Assembly (NCBI GenBank): GCA_029891385.1
Contig: CM057225.1
Location: forward strand, 9,366,560 to 9,430,559
Length of the DNA: 64,000 nt
Direction: 5' to 3'
DNA from: Erythroxylum novogranatense
Taxonomy: Eukaryota; Streptophyta; Magnoliopsida; Malpighiales; Erythroxylaceae
The position numbers and the translations under genes were made by a program. This document shows positions 1 to 11,750 of this stretch, one piece after another (the stretch's first letter is position 1; each line of letters begins with the position of its first letter). The notes below the pieces were generated by a model that was not told where the DNA came from, did not search any database, and saw nothing but the letters and a program-made list of their open reading frames with translations.

Positions 1-2176
1 TCAATATTTCTCAATTCATTTCAGAATACTACCAATTTTTATAGATAGGTAGATGAATGTCTTAAGAATACAATGTTTTAAGAATCAAGTCATTTAGAGG
101 TCTAGATAAGAAGTTATGATCAAAACACTATCAGATGTTCATCACCCCTAAAACCTTCAAAGTCACTATCGTGCAAATGCACGATAGCGACATTTGCTTA
201 AACTCCCCAAAGTCACTGTCATGCTTTTGCACAACGGTGCTTTTTGGCTAACCCTCAAAGCAGCTATCGTGCTTTTGCACGATGGTGTTTTTCCACTTCT
301 TCTTCTTCACCGATATCTCAACTTCTAAACCCTATAACTTTTGATCCAGAACTCTAAAATTTACAAACTTTATATCAATAGAAAGGTAAGAGAAAGATCT
401 ACAAATTTTATGAGTAACATTTTATCAAAATATATCTAGATCAATACAAAAAATTCATGAAAGTTTTAGCTCGAAAATTCATCACTATTATTATTCTTTT
501 CCAAAAAAATTTCAGATTTCCATTTTTTTTTAAAAAAAGAACACTTCTATTTTTATTCTAGTCAATTCCACTCCATTTCAATCAACTCATTCACCACAAT
601 TCACACTACCTAAAAAATATGCAATTTTAACCAAGTTTCATCAAGAAAACAAATATCAATAGTTAACTCTTCATGCTCTGGCATACCCATTCACTGCATT
701 TTTAACTTTTTATCACATTCACTATTTTCTTCTCAACCTTCATTTATACACTCATTCCCATCTCAAATCATCATTTTACAATTGCTTTTCAACTCAAAAA
801 CCATTTTCTTGATCATCTCTAAAGATTCATCAAGTCACGAATACACTTATATATTTTCATACATACACAGTGAAGAACAGAAAAACAGAGAATACCACCT
901 TTCCATTCTTTAATACACCATCTTATTGTTATTTCAAACTTCAAAAATCATTTTCACAACATCAGATCACTAGAAATCCATCAAAAACTAAATATCACAA
1001 AAAAATCAAACTTTTCATCTCATCCCTAGTATTCATGAATATATATATATACGCATATGTCATTTTCCATGCAGATGACAGAAATTCATCAATTTCATTT
1101 CATAAATCTAAAACTCTAAAGGATTTTCTTAATACTTATTTGTTAAAGATTCCAAAAATCTTCAACTATCCCAAGCCCTAACCTCCATGTAAAACATGTA
1201 ATCCACTGTGAAAAATGATCAGCTTATGGTTTTTCTTAGGTAGAAGGGACAAATAGTTGTGTGATAGAGGTGTGAGATAAGGAAACATAAAGAAATCTCT
1301 TAAAAATATTTTTGGTGAACAACTTCGTGTAGTGGAAAGAAATCTGAAGAGGATGACTATGAAGGAGGAACTTAAATAATTCCCTAAGCCTTTTTTAACT
1401 CTTAGAGAACCCTATTAACGAATTATAAAAGAAACTTTCTAATTAGTGACACTTGTCACTTTCTTAATGACTAAACTCTAACTTAGTTTCTTTTGAAACT
1501 AACTCCATTAATTCCATCTTTACAATACAACTATCTCCAATCTTCTTTTGATTCCTTTTTTCCTATTTTCCATAAAAATTCATAATTCTCTATAAATTCT
1601 GAAATTTAGCACCAAAATTCAAAAATAATTTAAAAGGTCTTAGTTAGTTTCCCAACTGACTAGTTCTTATTGAACTAGTTCCATAGCTCACATCTTTTTA
1701 TTTCAATTATCACCAAAATTTCCCAATAACATCTTCTCACAAATTCTAAAGTCATCTCCAAATTTTCAAAAATCATTTTCAAAATTTTCCAATATCATTT
1801 GGTTTCTTATCTCTATTTTCATCCGTCATTTTACTTGCCAAGTGACAATTTTTCCTAATCCAATAATATTCATCATTTTTTGAAATTATTCCTAAAAATT
1901 CTCCAATAGTCCAATTTAACAAATACACTGTCCAAATAAATTATCAATGCAACAATTTCACAATTCTCAATAATATCACACCACAATTCAATTGTACCTA
2001 AAATGTCAATGAGTACATGTACAGTCATTTAATTGGGTGCAACATAATTCAAATTCATTTGCGTGTATGCTAAAAATATGCATGAGAATAAAAATGCATT
2101 TTTCTTAATCTCTCATTGATCTCACATGTACCGTATTTGTGGGTTCTAACTTTTAATATGGGAACGGGATGTTACA
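1..2176 (-). mobile_element. Long gypsy-type LTR (partial, runs off left edge)
   Basis: Read on the minus strand, the right boundary begins TGTAACATCCCGTTCCC, a typical start of long plant Ty3-gypsy LTRs, at 2176. No open frame with recognisable protein homology is present. The body is AT-rich and contains three imperfect palindromes (162-286) and stretches such as ttcatgaaagtttt near 455 that recall modules in the other long LTRs here. The left end lies outside the window, so solo LTR and LTR of a full element cannot be told apart. The flank at 2177-2181 is tttaa; its partner repeat would be off-window. Assignment to a Tekay/Del-like lineage is inference from LTR length and start motif. Confidence 0.6.
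162..286. repeat. Three imperfect palindromes inside the LTR
   Basis: The first has 14-base arms gtcactatcgtgca and tgcacgatagcgac (162-175 and 178-191; 13 of 14 pair). Two diverged relatives follow at about 212-240 and 259-286, with the core gctatcgtgc/gcacgat. They are spaced about 48-50 bases apart. No function is known to me. Confidence 0.75.
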
Positions 2177-2436
2177 TTTAATATAACCATAAATGTTGCC
2201 ATTGCATGTCAACCTCTAACCACAAACCAATAATTTAAAGAAACTAATTTTCCATTCCTTTAATAACGGTTGAAAACGAAGGTCAAAACATAAGGCTTGG
2301 GCTAAATTTGTGGTTTTATGTCAAAGAAAGAGGTTAAGGCCTCAAATTGGCTAACTAAGGGAAATAACATATGCGTAGGTTTTAGAAATCCAATATAGTT
2401 TAATCCTAGATGCCTTTAATCACTTTAATACACTAA

Positions 2437-3020
2437 GGGGGCGTTTGGTTTGAGGGTTTGGGAATGAAGGAATAGAATAATTGTGAAAAACAGTGTTTGC
2501 TTTGGTGTTTTCAATTCCAAGGGAATGGATTTATTCCATTAAATTTGAGAATCTACTAAACCCACCAAGGGGGTGGGTATAGAGTTTTCATTCCAGTCTA
2601 AGTTTTTATCACGTTTATTTTTTAATCTGTTATCCCCAGCCTTTGCCCTACCATCCTCTTTACTTCCTAATCGCCTCTCAATAATTTACGATCCTCCATC
2701 CTGCTTTATCGCGTCTCATAAACGAAGGAATTTTTTGTTCTGCACCTCTAGATATATTTTCTGAAATCCCTCGTTTTAATTTGAAATTCCAATAAACATA
2801 TGAAGGGCAAATTATTTTCATTTTTATCGTGGGTAAAAATGGTATTATATTATCTTTCATTCCTATTATTGCAACAAACCAAACAATATTATTGGTATTA
2901 ATACAGAAACCCAAGTTACAAATCAAACATTATTCTTTTTATTTTTCATACCCATTTCTATCCTCTTCTACTATTATACCCATATCCATAGCCAACGCCG
3001 TGCTAAAATCAAACGTCTAC
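2437..3020. mobile_element. Tourist/Harbinger-like MITE
   Basis: The left end is GGGGGCGTTTGGTTTG. The right end, reverse-complemented, reads GTAGACGTTTGATTTT, an imperfect terminal inverted repeat. Both ends are flanked by TAA (2434-2436 and 3021-3023), the 3-bp target duplication typical of PIF/Harbinger elements; the match extends to actaa. The 584-bp interior is AT-rich and has no transposase. The flanks resemble Athila 3' sequence on both sides, so it appears to have inserted into that element. Confidence 0.7.
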
Positions 3021-3023
3021 TAA

Positions 3024-3709
3024 ATTCACTAGTGGTCTGAAATGCATAATAGAGCACGTTCTAAAATGATCAAACCATGTGCGACAACACTCAACAAGAA
3101 AACAATTTGAGCACAAAGAATGTAATTGCTCTTTAAAGGCTCAATTCTCACTTATTTAATTAGGCTTTTATCAAATCTTGTATACTTTTCATTCAAATCA
3201 ACCATTGTGGAAAAATAGTCATTATATCACCAAACTACTATTCATGCTTACAATCCATCATGCTTTCCCAGTTCGACAAAATAATGCACATTAACTTACA
3301 AAACAAAACAAGTTTTTAAAAAAATCAAGAAATCCCTCCCCCACACCTAAAATCTACATTGTCCTTAATGTAGAAAAACACAAAACATAGAAAAATAAAA
3401 ATGAAAGAAAATTTAACAAGAACATAACACTAATCACAATGAACACCAAAAATTAATGAAAGAGAGGAGAGAATAAAAAACAAAAGATAAATAAAAAAAG
3501 AAACTTCCTTGGACAAGTTATGGTGGAGGAGTTGAATGTGTTGTGCTTGTTACCTGTATTGTGGGTGTAGGCTGATTTGATTTTTCTTGCAAAGAAGAAA
3601 CAGGCAAAGGAGAAAAATTAAACAATTAAATAAGAAAAACAAAAATCATTGGATTGCCTTCAATCAACGTCTTTCTTTATTGTCTTTGGCTAGACACAAC
3701 TTTTGTCCT
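3024..3709 (-). other. Athila 3' non-coding region
   Basis: This stretch lies between the end of integrase and the MITE. It is AT-rich with no convincing reading frame. The block at 3330-3380 is shared with 59391-59430 of the second Athila. No env-like protein is recognisable. Confidence 0.6.
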
Positions 3710-5077
3710 TCAAATTGATTCATGAATGGGTTGAACGAAATGAATCTCCTCTACAAAAGAGACATCAAAATTGTCAATGAAAGGTTTAAGTCTATGACCA
3801 TTTACCTTAAATATTTTGCTAGTCTCTAACCTTTCAATCTCAATAACACCATAAGTTGAAATATTTCTGACAAGATACAGTCTGGTCCACTTACACCTTA
3901 ACTTACCAGCTATGAGCTTTAATCGTGAATTATAGAGAAAGAATTTTTGGCCTACCAAAGATTATTTTCGATGTAAAAATTTGTCATGTAGGTATTTGGT
4001 CCTCTTTTTGTAAATTCGAGCATTTTCATAATATTCTAATTGTATTTCTTTCAACCCTTGGAGTTGTAAGTTTCATTTCACTCCCACTGCTTGAGCCTCG
4101 AAATTGCATTGTTCAATTTCAACAGTTAAATGACACATCTTACTAAAAACCAACCAATATGGTGACATTTTAAGGGGTGTTTTGTAAGTAGTTTGATAAG
4201 CCCACATTGCATCGTTTAAACGGGAGCTCCAATCATTACAGTTGCGATTAACTATTTTCTCCAAGATACTCTTTATTTCCCGGTTAGAGACTTCAGTTTG
4301 CCCATTTGTCTATGAGTGATAGGTGGTTGTTACCATGGTGATGGACTCCATATTTGTGCATTAAAGCTTCCACTGTACGATTACAAAAATGTGTACCTTG
4401 ATCAGTGATGATTGCTCTAGGTACCCCAAATCTACTAAAGATGTGAGATTTAAGAAATCCTACAACAACTTTAGAATCATTAGTTGGGGTAATTTTGGCT
4501 TCTACCCACTTCGAGACATAATCAACAGTAAGAAAAATGTACAAAAAAACCAAAAGAGCTAGGAAAAGGCCCCATTAAATTCATGCCCCACACATCAAAT
4601 ACTTCACAGACTAAAATAAGAGTTTGAAGCATTTCATCCCTTACAAAAATATTTCCAACTCTTTGACATTTTTGACAAATCCTTAAAGAGAGTCTTCCAA
4701 TATAATCCACTATCTAGAATGTTCCTAGCTGTTCTTTTTGGACTAAAATGTCCATCACATGCATACTCATGACAAAAAGTAAGAATGGAATGAATTTCAT
4801 CGTCAGACACACACCTACGAATAATCTAATCTAAACCTGTTTTCCACAAGTATATTTCATCCCATATATAATATTCAACATCACTTTTGATCTTATTTTT
4901 TTGAAAATTATTCAAATCATATGGAAGCACACCAGTGACTAGGAGATTCACTATATTAGCAAACCATGGTTCCTTCCCTTGTTTACCTTGAACAAACTCG
5001 GATTGCTCATCTAGGAAGGACTCTAAAATTGGTAAGGGATCTTCTTCACGCACTAGTCTGCTTTGATGATCAGCCAC
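3710..5077 (-). pseudogene. Athila integrase remnant
   Basis: Several frames joined by frameshifts carry the integrase. From high to low coordinates there is an N-terminal stretch before the zinc-binding domain (MADHQSRL, YYIWDEIYLWKTG, 4826-5077), then the catalytic core. The core reads [17 protein letters not shown] (about 4560-4605), ITDQGTHFCNR (about 4375-4410) and, in another frame after a stop at the HPQT position, [10 protein letters not shown] (about 4280-4310). The first catalytic Asp, in the family pattern GIDFMGP, is replaced by Asn, so this enzyme would be inactive even without the frame breaks. The C-terminal part is 3710-3958 ([25 protein letters not shown]), a hallmark of Athila integrases. 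It is followed by non-coding 3' sequence. Confidence 0.85.
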
Positions 5078-5180
5078 AGAGTTGTCAACTCCCTTAAGAT
5101 CTTTGATCTCCTAGTTAAATTCTTATAGTTAGAAGGATCCATCGTATCAGCCTAGCCTTTGACTCTTTCTTTTCCATGAG

Positions 5181-6765
5181 CTATTTGAGAGCTGCATGAT
5201 CAGAATAATCCACAATTTTAGATCCTAATAAATAAGACCTAAATTTCTCAAAAGTAAATACAATAGCTAAAAGCTCCTTTTCGGTAGTGGTATCATTGCG
5301 TTGTGCGGGATTTAATGTTCTTGATGCATAGTAGATAATATGGCTATGTCTCCTGACTTTTTTCCCAAGTACAACCCCTACAGCATAATGACTTGCATCA
5401 CACATGAGTTCAAATGGAAAATCCCAATTTGGAGGTTGTATTATTGGAGCAGATGTGAACAATTCCTTCAATGTCTTAAAAGCACTTTGAAAATCTTCAC
5501 CAAATGCAAAAACCACATCATCTTGCAGCAATCTGGACAATGGTTGAGCAATCTTGGAAAAATCTTTTATGAATCTCCGGCAGAAACCTGCATGACCAAG
5601 AAAACTACAAACCTCCCTAAAATTAGTAGGATATGGTAAATTTGCATTTAAATCGACCTTGGCCTTATCTACCTCAATACCCCTTTCTGAAACTACATGA
5701 CCTAACACTATTCTTTCTTTAACCATAAAATGACATTTTTCATAATTAAGAACAAGGTTGGTATCAATTCAATGTTGCAAAACCTTAGCTAAGTTATCAA
5801 GACAATGATTGAAAGAATCTCCATAAATAGTAAAGTCATCCATAAAATTTTCAATATAGCTTTCAATTAAGTCAGAGAAAAGACTCATCATGCATCATTG
5901 AAAAGTTCCAGGGGCATTGCATAATCCAAAAGACATACGTTGATATGTAAAAGTACCAAACGGACAAGTAAAGATCATTTTTTCCTAATCTTCCAGATCT
6001 ACAACAATTTAATAATAATTAGAATATCCATCCAAGAAATAGAAAAATAATTTACTTGCCAACTTTTCAAGCATTTGATTAATGAAAGGAGTGAAAATGG
6101 TCCTTCCATATGGCGGCATTTAACTTGCGAAAGTCAATACACTTCCACCATCCAGTTTGCAATCTCATAGGCACCAATTCATTACTTTCATTTTTAATCA
6201 ATGTAAAGCCATACTTTTTTGGAACCGCATGCACTGGACTTACCCATTGACTATCAAAAATAGGGAAGATAATCCATAAGTCTAATAATTTCATAATTTC
6301 CTTCATCACCACATCTTTCATTGTTGGATTTAACTTGTGTTGAGGGCCTCTCATAGGTTTGGAGTCAGTTTCGAGGAGGATGCGATGCATGCATACTAAA
6401 GGGTTTATCCTTTTTATGTTTGCCAAGGTCCAACCAATGGCTTGTTTATAGTCTTTCAGCACTCGTATCAAATTCTCCTCTCATACCATGGTCAAATCAT
6501 TAGCAATGATGACTAGTAGGGTCTCACCTTCTCCCAAATATACGTACTTGAGATGTGTGGGTAATGGTTTCAACTTGAGCTTAGGATCCTGTTCAACAGA
6601 AGGAAGAATTCTTTCAGAAATAGTGGGTAACTGAATATAACTATTCACTGACTTGCATTTTAACTCTAGTATGGATGAAAGTGCCATAATAACGTCTTTA
6701 AGCTCAATCTCAGTCTCCAGTTTGGCATCCCTATCTGTCAAATTATTCCTTAAAACGACCTCCAA
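5181..6765 (-). pseudogene. Athila reverse transcriptase / RNase H remnant
   Basis: Recognisable blocks in order are the region before RT with AIGWTLANIKRINP and CMHRILLE (6380-6471), RT with VSPVHAVPKK and CIDFRKLNAA (6090-6250), and the polymerase motif FMDDFTIYG at about 5825-5850. The RT connection follows (FLGHAGFCRRFIKDFSKIA, 5560-5640), then RNase H with ELMCDASHYAVG and TTEKELLA. The stretch 5727-6078 is broken by stops and frameshifts. The blocks match Athila-clade gypsy elements, with the closest relative in this window at 61300-62943. It is non-functional. Confidence 0.85.
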
Positions 6766-6964
6766 CTTATCCTACACCAAATTGCTTTCAAAATGCTCTC
6801 GCACAATAGTGTCAATCATGTTGACATGAAAAACAAAATCATGGTCATCTAGGTATTTCATGGCATCTGGTATATTAAAAGTGATAACATTTCCATCAAA
6901 TTCAATTGTTAAAATACCCAAATCAACATCAATCTTACTTTTTGTTATTTCCTAAATGACCTTC

Positions 6965-7509
6965 TTAGAAGAATAATAAAAGTATTAGGGGATACATTTT
7001 ACCCATATCCACAATGTAGAAATTAGCGGGAAAAATAAGTTCATCCACTTTAACTAAAATATCTTTAATCATGCCTTTAGGAAAAATTACAGATCTATTA
7101 ACTAGTTGAATGACTACATTGGTTGCTTTCATTGGTCCTAAATTCAAAAGGCTATAAACTAACAATGACATGACATTAATTAATGATCCTAGATCAAGCA
7201 TGGCTTTTTCGACTTTAGTTGTGCCAATAATATATGATATGGGAAACATACCTAGATCTCCACACTTTGGTGCCACTTTCCTTTGCTCAACAGCTGACAC
7301 GTTTTGATGAACTACAATTTTTCCCTCAATCTCATGCTTTTCTTTTTACAACACATGCCCTTAAGAAATCTTTCATACCTTAGTATTTGATCAATAGCAT
7401 CCAGTAGATGGATGTTGATTTCAACTTTGTGAACGGTCTCTAAAATCCTCTTTTCCTTCTCTTCTTTCTTTGGTTTTGCCAACCTATTAGGAAAAGGTAG
7501 GGGAATCAC
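6965..7509 (-). pseudogene. Athila retropepsin (protease) remnant
   Basis: 7300-6965 reads KVEKAMLDLGSLINVMSLLVYSLLNLGPM, the aspartic protease region. The family active-site context in the second Athila of this window is TLDLGASINVMP (63252-63644); here Ala-Ser is Ser-Leu. The 7312-7509 segment (PLPFPNRLAKPKKEEKEKRI) is the usual gag-protease linker. Two short frames separated by breaks are visible. Confidence 0.75.
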
Positions 7510-7956
7510 AATTTTAGGTTTAGTATTAACCGAATTATTACTTACCTTCTTTGTTTATTTATTTGAAGGGGTATTGTTCTCTTCAGCTTGAGGCTCTTTA
7601 GTTTCTTACTCCTCAAGTATATGATTTTGCACCTCTTTTTTGCTTGAAAGTGCCATGGAATTAGTGTTTTCCCTTAGATTAAATTCTATTTGAGCATGGA
7701 GCTTGCCCTTCCTAACGTCCATTTTGCTCATGGTTGTGGCTAATTGGGACTCTTGCTTTTCCAAATTTTGGATACTAGCCCACATTTCCTATTGAAAAGT
7801 TTAAGTGTTAGTAGCTAGACTTTTTACAATCTCTTCCAAAGACATACCTAATTTAAAAGATGATGATGCTTGAGGTGGTGTAATTGGTGGTCTCATTTAA
7901 GGTAGATATGACTGAAATCCTGGTGGCTTATTACCATAACTAAAATTAGGGTGATC

Positions 7957-9072
7957 TCACCAGCCTAGATTGTAGTGATTAGAGTAGGGATCATATCTCC
8001 TTTGCGGTGGTCCTGGAAATCCTCTTACAACATTTACTTGATCATTGGGGTCTTCTTGAAGAGTTAGACACATGTCCGTCGCACAACTGGTTATAGAGAA
8101 AATACCATATGTTTTGACCTGTTGAATTTTTCCTACAACCAATTTTTCCATCAAAGAAGTTAGAACATCTAATCTTTGATCAGTGGAAGAAACACCAACC
8201 TCATTAACCCTTCGAGGTGTGCTATCTTGTTGAGTCCCGAACTGTTGTGCATCAACGGCCATGCTAGAGATCAAACTCCTTGCTTTATCTATGGTTTTAT
8301 TCACCAATGCTCCTCCACTTACAACATCAATCATATTCCGATCCATTGGTAGCAAACCTTCATAGAAGTATTGGATAAGTAGCTAGTCCGAAGTCTAATG
8401 TTAAGGACAGGTTATACATAGTTGTTTGAATCTCTCCCAATACTCGTACAGTGTCTCTCCATTGAATTGTCAGATTCCACAAATATCTTTTCTGATGTTT
8501 ACAAGGCGGGAAGTAGGGAAGAATTTCTCTAAGAATTGCTTCTTCAGTTCATTCAACGTGACTATGGACCCATATGGTAAATAATAAAGCCAATCCTTAG
8601 CCTTGTTGGCCAATGAAAATGGAAAAGCTCTAAGCTTGATCTGCTTTTCAGTAACTCCCTGTGGCTTAATGGATGAGAAAACAATATAGAATTCCTTCAA
8701 ATGCTTATGGGGATCCTCACCTGCAAGTCCTCGAAAAGTAGATAATAAGTGTATCAAACCAAATTTAAGCTCAAAAGGTGCATTAATACTAGGGAATTCA
8801 ATGCATAAAGGTTGCTGGTTGACATCGGGAGTTGCTAACTCCCTTAATGGTCGTTGTTGTGGTTGTTCACCCATTGGCCTTCCTTCAGTGATTAGCTCTT
8901 CAACAATCGTCTCTTCAGCTTCTTGCTCTTCAAACTCACTATCTAATTCTTCATAGTAAGGCATTAAAGCACACAAATGATCTTCTTGTTTTTTCACTTT
9001 TATGTTAGCCTTGGTTGTCTTCTCGACTTCTGAATCAAAAATCAATTCATCTGTACTAGAAGAGCGGGGCAT
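7957..9072 (-). pseudogene. Athila gag remnant
   Basis: The frame starting at 9072 (MPRSSSTDELIFD) runs into the conserved capsid block FELKFGLIHLLSTFRGLAGEDPHKHLKEF and KAKDWLYYLPYGSI (read in parts), typical of Athila Gag, and stops at 8470. A further gag piece at 7957-8355 (SLISSMAVDAQQFG, VVRGFPGPPQRRYDPYSN) lies beyond a break. The start is the first ATG after the PBS region and keeps an acidic N-terminal tail. No zinc knuckle was seen. It is interrupted and non-functional. Confidence 0.8.
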
Positions 9073-9130
9073 TAACTAGAACAAAAATAAAACAAAAAAT
9101 TTAAAAGAAATAAATCATTGACACTAGTTT

Positions 9131-9149
9131 CTTGGCAATAGTGCCAAAA
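9131..9149 (-). promoter_or_regulatory. Primer binding site, tRNA-Asp type (mutated)
   Basis: On the minus strand it reads TTTGGCACTATTGCCAAG. Athila elements usually use the 3' end of tRNA-Asp, with TGGCGCCGTTGCC in the element. The position directly downstream of the LTR end (TG at 9152) fits; several substitutions are present. Confidence 0.65.
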
Positions 9150-9151
9150 TT

Positions 9152-10100
9152 TGATGAGTGTCAACTCAATAAAAAAATAATTAAACTACTTAGAATATTA
9201 ACGTAGCACAGTGGAGTAAGGTTGTCTCCATTAAGGAATGGTGATTTATCTCTTTTAACAATTAAGTAAAAAAAGGGTTTGGAAATTATGTTAAAGCACA
9301 ATACTAAAAATAAAAAAATGAATTAATTTGAAATTCAATAAAATAGACTTCTGATCAAATGAATTTATTTCCACCTTTATTCATGCAATTGATCATTGAT
9401 ATAAAAGTAATTCAACATATTCATGAATAAATTGGTTCTAGTTACTAAGAACAGATCCATAATAACCAATCTTTCCTTAGCTTGTACGATAATCACGAGC
9501 AAATCGAGTATTTACTCTCTAATCAAAAAACAACCCCAGAAGCAGCTCGTAGGATTTAATGTTTCGACAACCTTAAAATCTAGAAAGATTCAATTTTAAC
9601 CAACAAACTCAACAGATAGCTTATTGCAATTAAATTAATTAATTCTACGACATATATTAAACTTCTAAATGAGGAAACAAAATTATGTCGATTGCTACTT
9701 ATTAAAATCAACAAACAGTTACGGATTTGCCATTTTAATTAGCAGTTGATTATTTTAGGCTTATTAAATATATACATTTATTCAATAAAGCCTAAAACTA
9801 TCATAAAATTAGTAAAATTTAGGAATTAATTAAATATCCATGCACAATTGAATTCAATAAAACTATTCGATCTCACAATCGATTTAAAATCAAGGTTTTA
9901 ACATAATCCTCTAATTAGAATTAAAAAAAATTATTTACAAGCCATAAAGAAAAAAAAACACATGAATGTTATTAAAAAAGAAAATTATTCTTACGGAAGA
10001 AACTTAAACAGAACATGCTAGGGTGGAGTTTTAAGTTCCACGTTGTTTCTCCCTTGAAAGCAAAAGGTGGGAAACAAAACCACGTTATTAATTGTCGTTT
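9152..10100 (-). mobile_element. Athila 5' LTR, upper boundary unresolved
   Basis: The low boundary begins tgatgagtgtcaac, i.e. the LTR ends ATCA on the minus strand, as does the second Athila LTR (55929). Similar sequence order to 55929-56830 can be followed to about 10050 (ggagttttaagttccac compared with ggagttcaacc). The rest of the second LTR, about 1.1 kb, has no visible counterpart, so this LTR seems 5'-truncated. It has no coding content. Confidence 0.55.
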
Positions 10101-10105
10101 CTCAT

Positions 10106-10246
10106 TTAAGTGTACACAGTATATGCAAGTGGTCAGTAATTAAGATTTGACTTTTTGGATCTAGTTTTATGGTCAACTTAAATAATTAAGTATACACAGT
10201 ATATGCATGTGGTCAGTAAGATTTCTTTTTGGATCGGTCAACTTAC
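10106..10246. repeat. Two-unit tandem repeat, 80-bp spacing
   Basis: Units start ttaagtgtacacagtatatg (10106) and ttaagtatacacagtatatg (10186). Both continue through gtggtcagtaa, ttttggat and ggtcaactta. The second unit is shorter by a small deletion. Confidence 0.8.
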
Positions 10247-10797
10247 AGATCATCTTACAGCAAAGTAAGAGCGTCAGCAATCAGCATCTTTATTTGCTCC
10301 GTTCTTGTCTCTTTTATGGGTCGACTCTTCTCTTTATTAATTTATTTAAGAAACTTTAAATTTTAACAGTAATTATATTTGCATATAACTTAATATTTTT
10401 ATATACGAAGAAAAATAGTAAATTTTACAACATTCCAAATTTCATCTTGTATAAATTGACTTGGATAAAAATAAAAAATATATAAAATAAATAATAGCTA
10501 AATCTGCAATCATGATGGTACATGCATTCTATGAATAAATAAGTACATGCATTATATGAATAAAGAAAGACTAGATGTATGAAAAGAAAAAGAAGATGAA
10601 TTAGATAAAATAAGAAAATAAATAATAACAACTAATTCTACAATTGTACATATGATTGATGACAAGTGTGTATTATATGAATAAAAAAAGACTGACTTTT
10701 TGTTTTCAATAACTAATTAGTAAGATAACTTTATTTTAAAAGAATAACTTTTATTATTTAAGAAAGTTAAAAATGAGTTATTTATTATATTTAAATT
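10247..10797. other. AT-rich sequence without genes
   Basis: Homopolymer-rich DNA with local duplications of a tatgaataaa(g/a)aaagact phrase (about 10555 and 10677). No coding or element boundary was recognised. Confidence 0.6.
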
Positions 10798-11690
10798 GTG
10801 AGTTCCGACACAAGTGAGGTGGCTAATTTCAAATACTCTGTTATTACTTCAAGTGCTCGTATAGGATTTTTCTTTTCTCTTCTTCAAGATATTAGCACAC
10901 TCCGCTTAAATATGTCCAAATTCTTGACACTCATAGTATTGAATTCTCTTTACCTTTATTTCTCCATTTTAAGTTTTGATTTGTTGTTTGACATTGTTGT
11001 TCGATGAGCTCTAACCGTTTTGCCTAAACTCGGGTCTGTCCTTTTTCACTCTCTTCAGCTACTTACTGAACTCTCGTGCTAATAACTTCATATCTTTATT
11101 ATCGTCAGATTCATCTTCTATATCATTCATACCTTTTCCAATTTCAACCTGTAGTGTCAATCCTTTGTTTCTTTCTTATTTACCCCTTAAAAAATTCATT
11201 TCGAAATTTGTAAAAATTTTAATTACCTTCTTCAATGACAAATCATTAATGTCGTGAGCCTCCTTTATTGTTCCAATTTTTGGAATAAATCTCGGAGGTA
11301 ATGACCTCAACATCTTCTTGACTAGTTTCAGATTAAAATTTTTCTCTCCTAGTTGATGTGCTTGATTTACTACATCTCACAATCTTTCATGAAAGTCTCT
11401 AATAATCTCATTTTCATCCATCTTCAGTTCTTTAAATCTCATAGCTAACATCTGCAGTTTTGATGCTATTATAGATTTGGACCCTTCATGAATTGTTTGC
11501 AAAGAATCCCACACTTCTTTAGCCGATTCATAGGCTGATATTATTGAGAAGCGTCCTTCATCAACAACACTAGTAGTGATCTGTCTAATAGTCAACTCTC
11601 ATCCCTGATTTCCACATAAAATAGTTAGAGCTGTCTAATAGTAGTGATCTGGTGATCAAAGCACCCTCTCTTGTAGTCATGTTGGCGAAA
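10798..11690 (-). pseudogene. Copia gag fragment (copy A)
   Basis: Minus strand. 11595-11377 encodes SAKEVWDSLQTIHEGSKSII and KLQMLAMRFKELKMDENEII, the UBN2-type Copia gag domain. Further along, 10870-11100 is clearly homologous to copy B (21660-21900), including the region that encodes the zinc knuckle in B. It ends abruptly near 10798, so pol is absent. Upstream on the minus strand are a PBS-like site (11735-11750) and the Copia LTR. Stops and frameshifts are present. Confidence 0.8.
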
Positions 11691-11734
11691 CTCAAATCTG
11701 CACCAACTTGTTACCAAGTTTTGAATCGGTGACC

Positions 11735-11750
11735 TTGCACTGATATCAAT
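11735..11750 (-). promoter_or_regulatory. Copia PBS-like site, copy A
   Basis: The minus strand reads ATTGATATCAGTGCAA, a degraded form of the initiator-Met tRNA PBS TGGTATCAGAGC. It lies directly downstream of the LTR end at 11752, with a matching site in copy B. Confidence 0.6.

Larger units (their letters stand above)
2177..9151 (-). mobile_element. Decayed Athila-type Ty3-gypsy retrotransposon, internal region
   Basis: Gag, protease, RT/RNase H and integrase pieces occur in that order on the minus strand between a tRNA-Asp-like PBS (9131-9149) and a 3' non-coding region. The sequence near 3330-3370 (ccctcccccacacct, cattgtccttaatgt) matches the equivalent position in the second Athila here (59391-59430). 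Many stops and frameshifts are present, so it is not autonomous. The 3' LTR was not found; the element appears cut by the LTR ending at 2176. It is clearly older than the second Athila, which has far fewer breaks. Confidence 0.8.

Noticed and set aside
162..286. Spaced palindromes as a CRISPR-like array
   Set aside because: Eukaryotic LTR context, only three diverged units, spacers not unique units of constant length.
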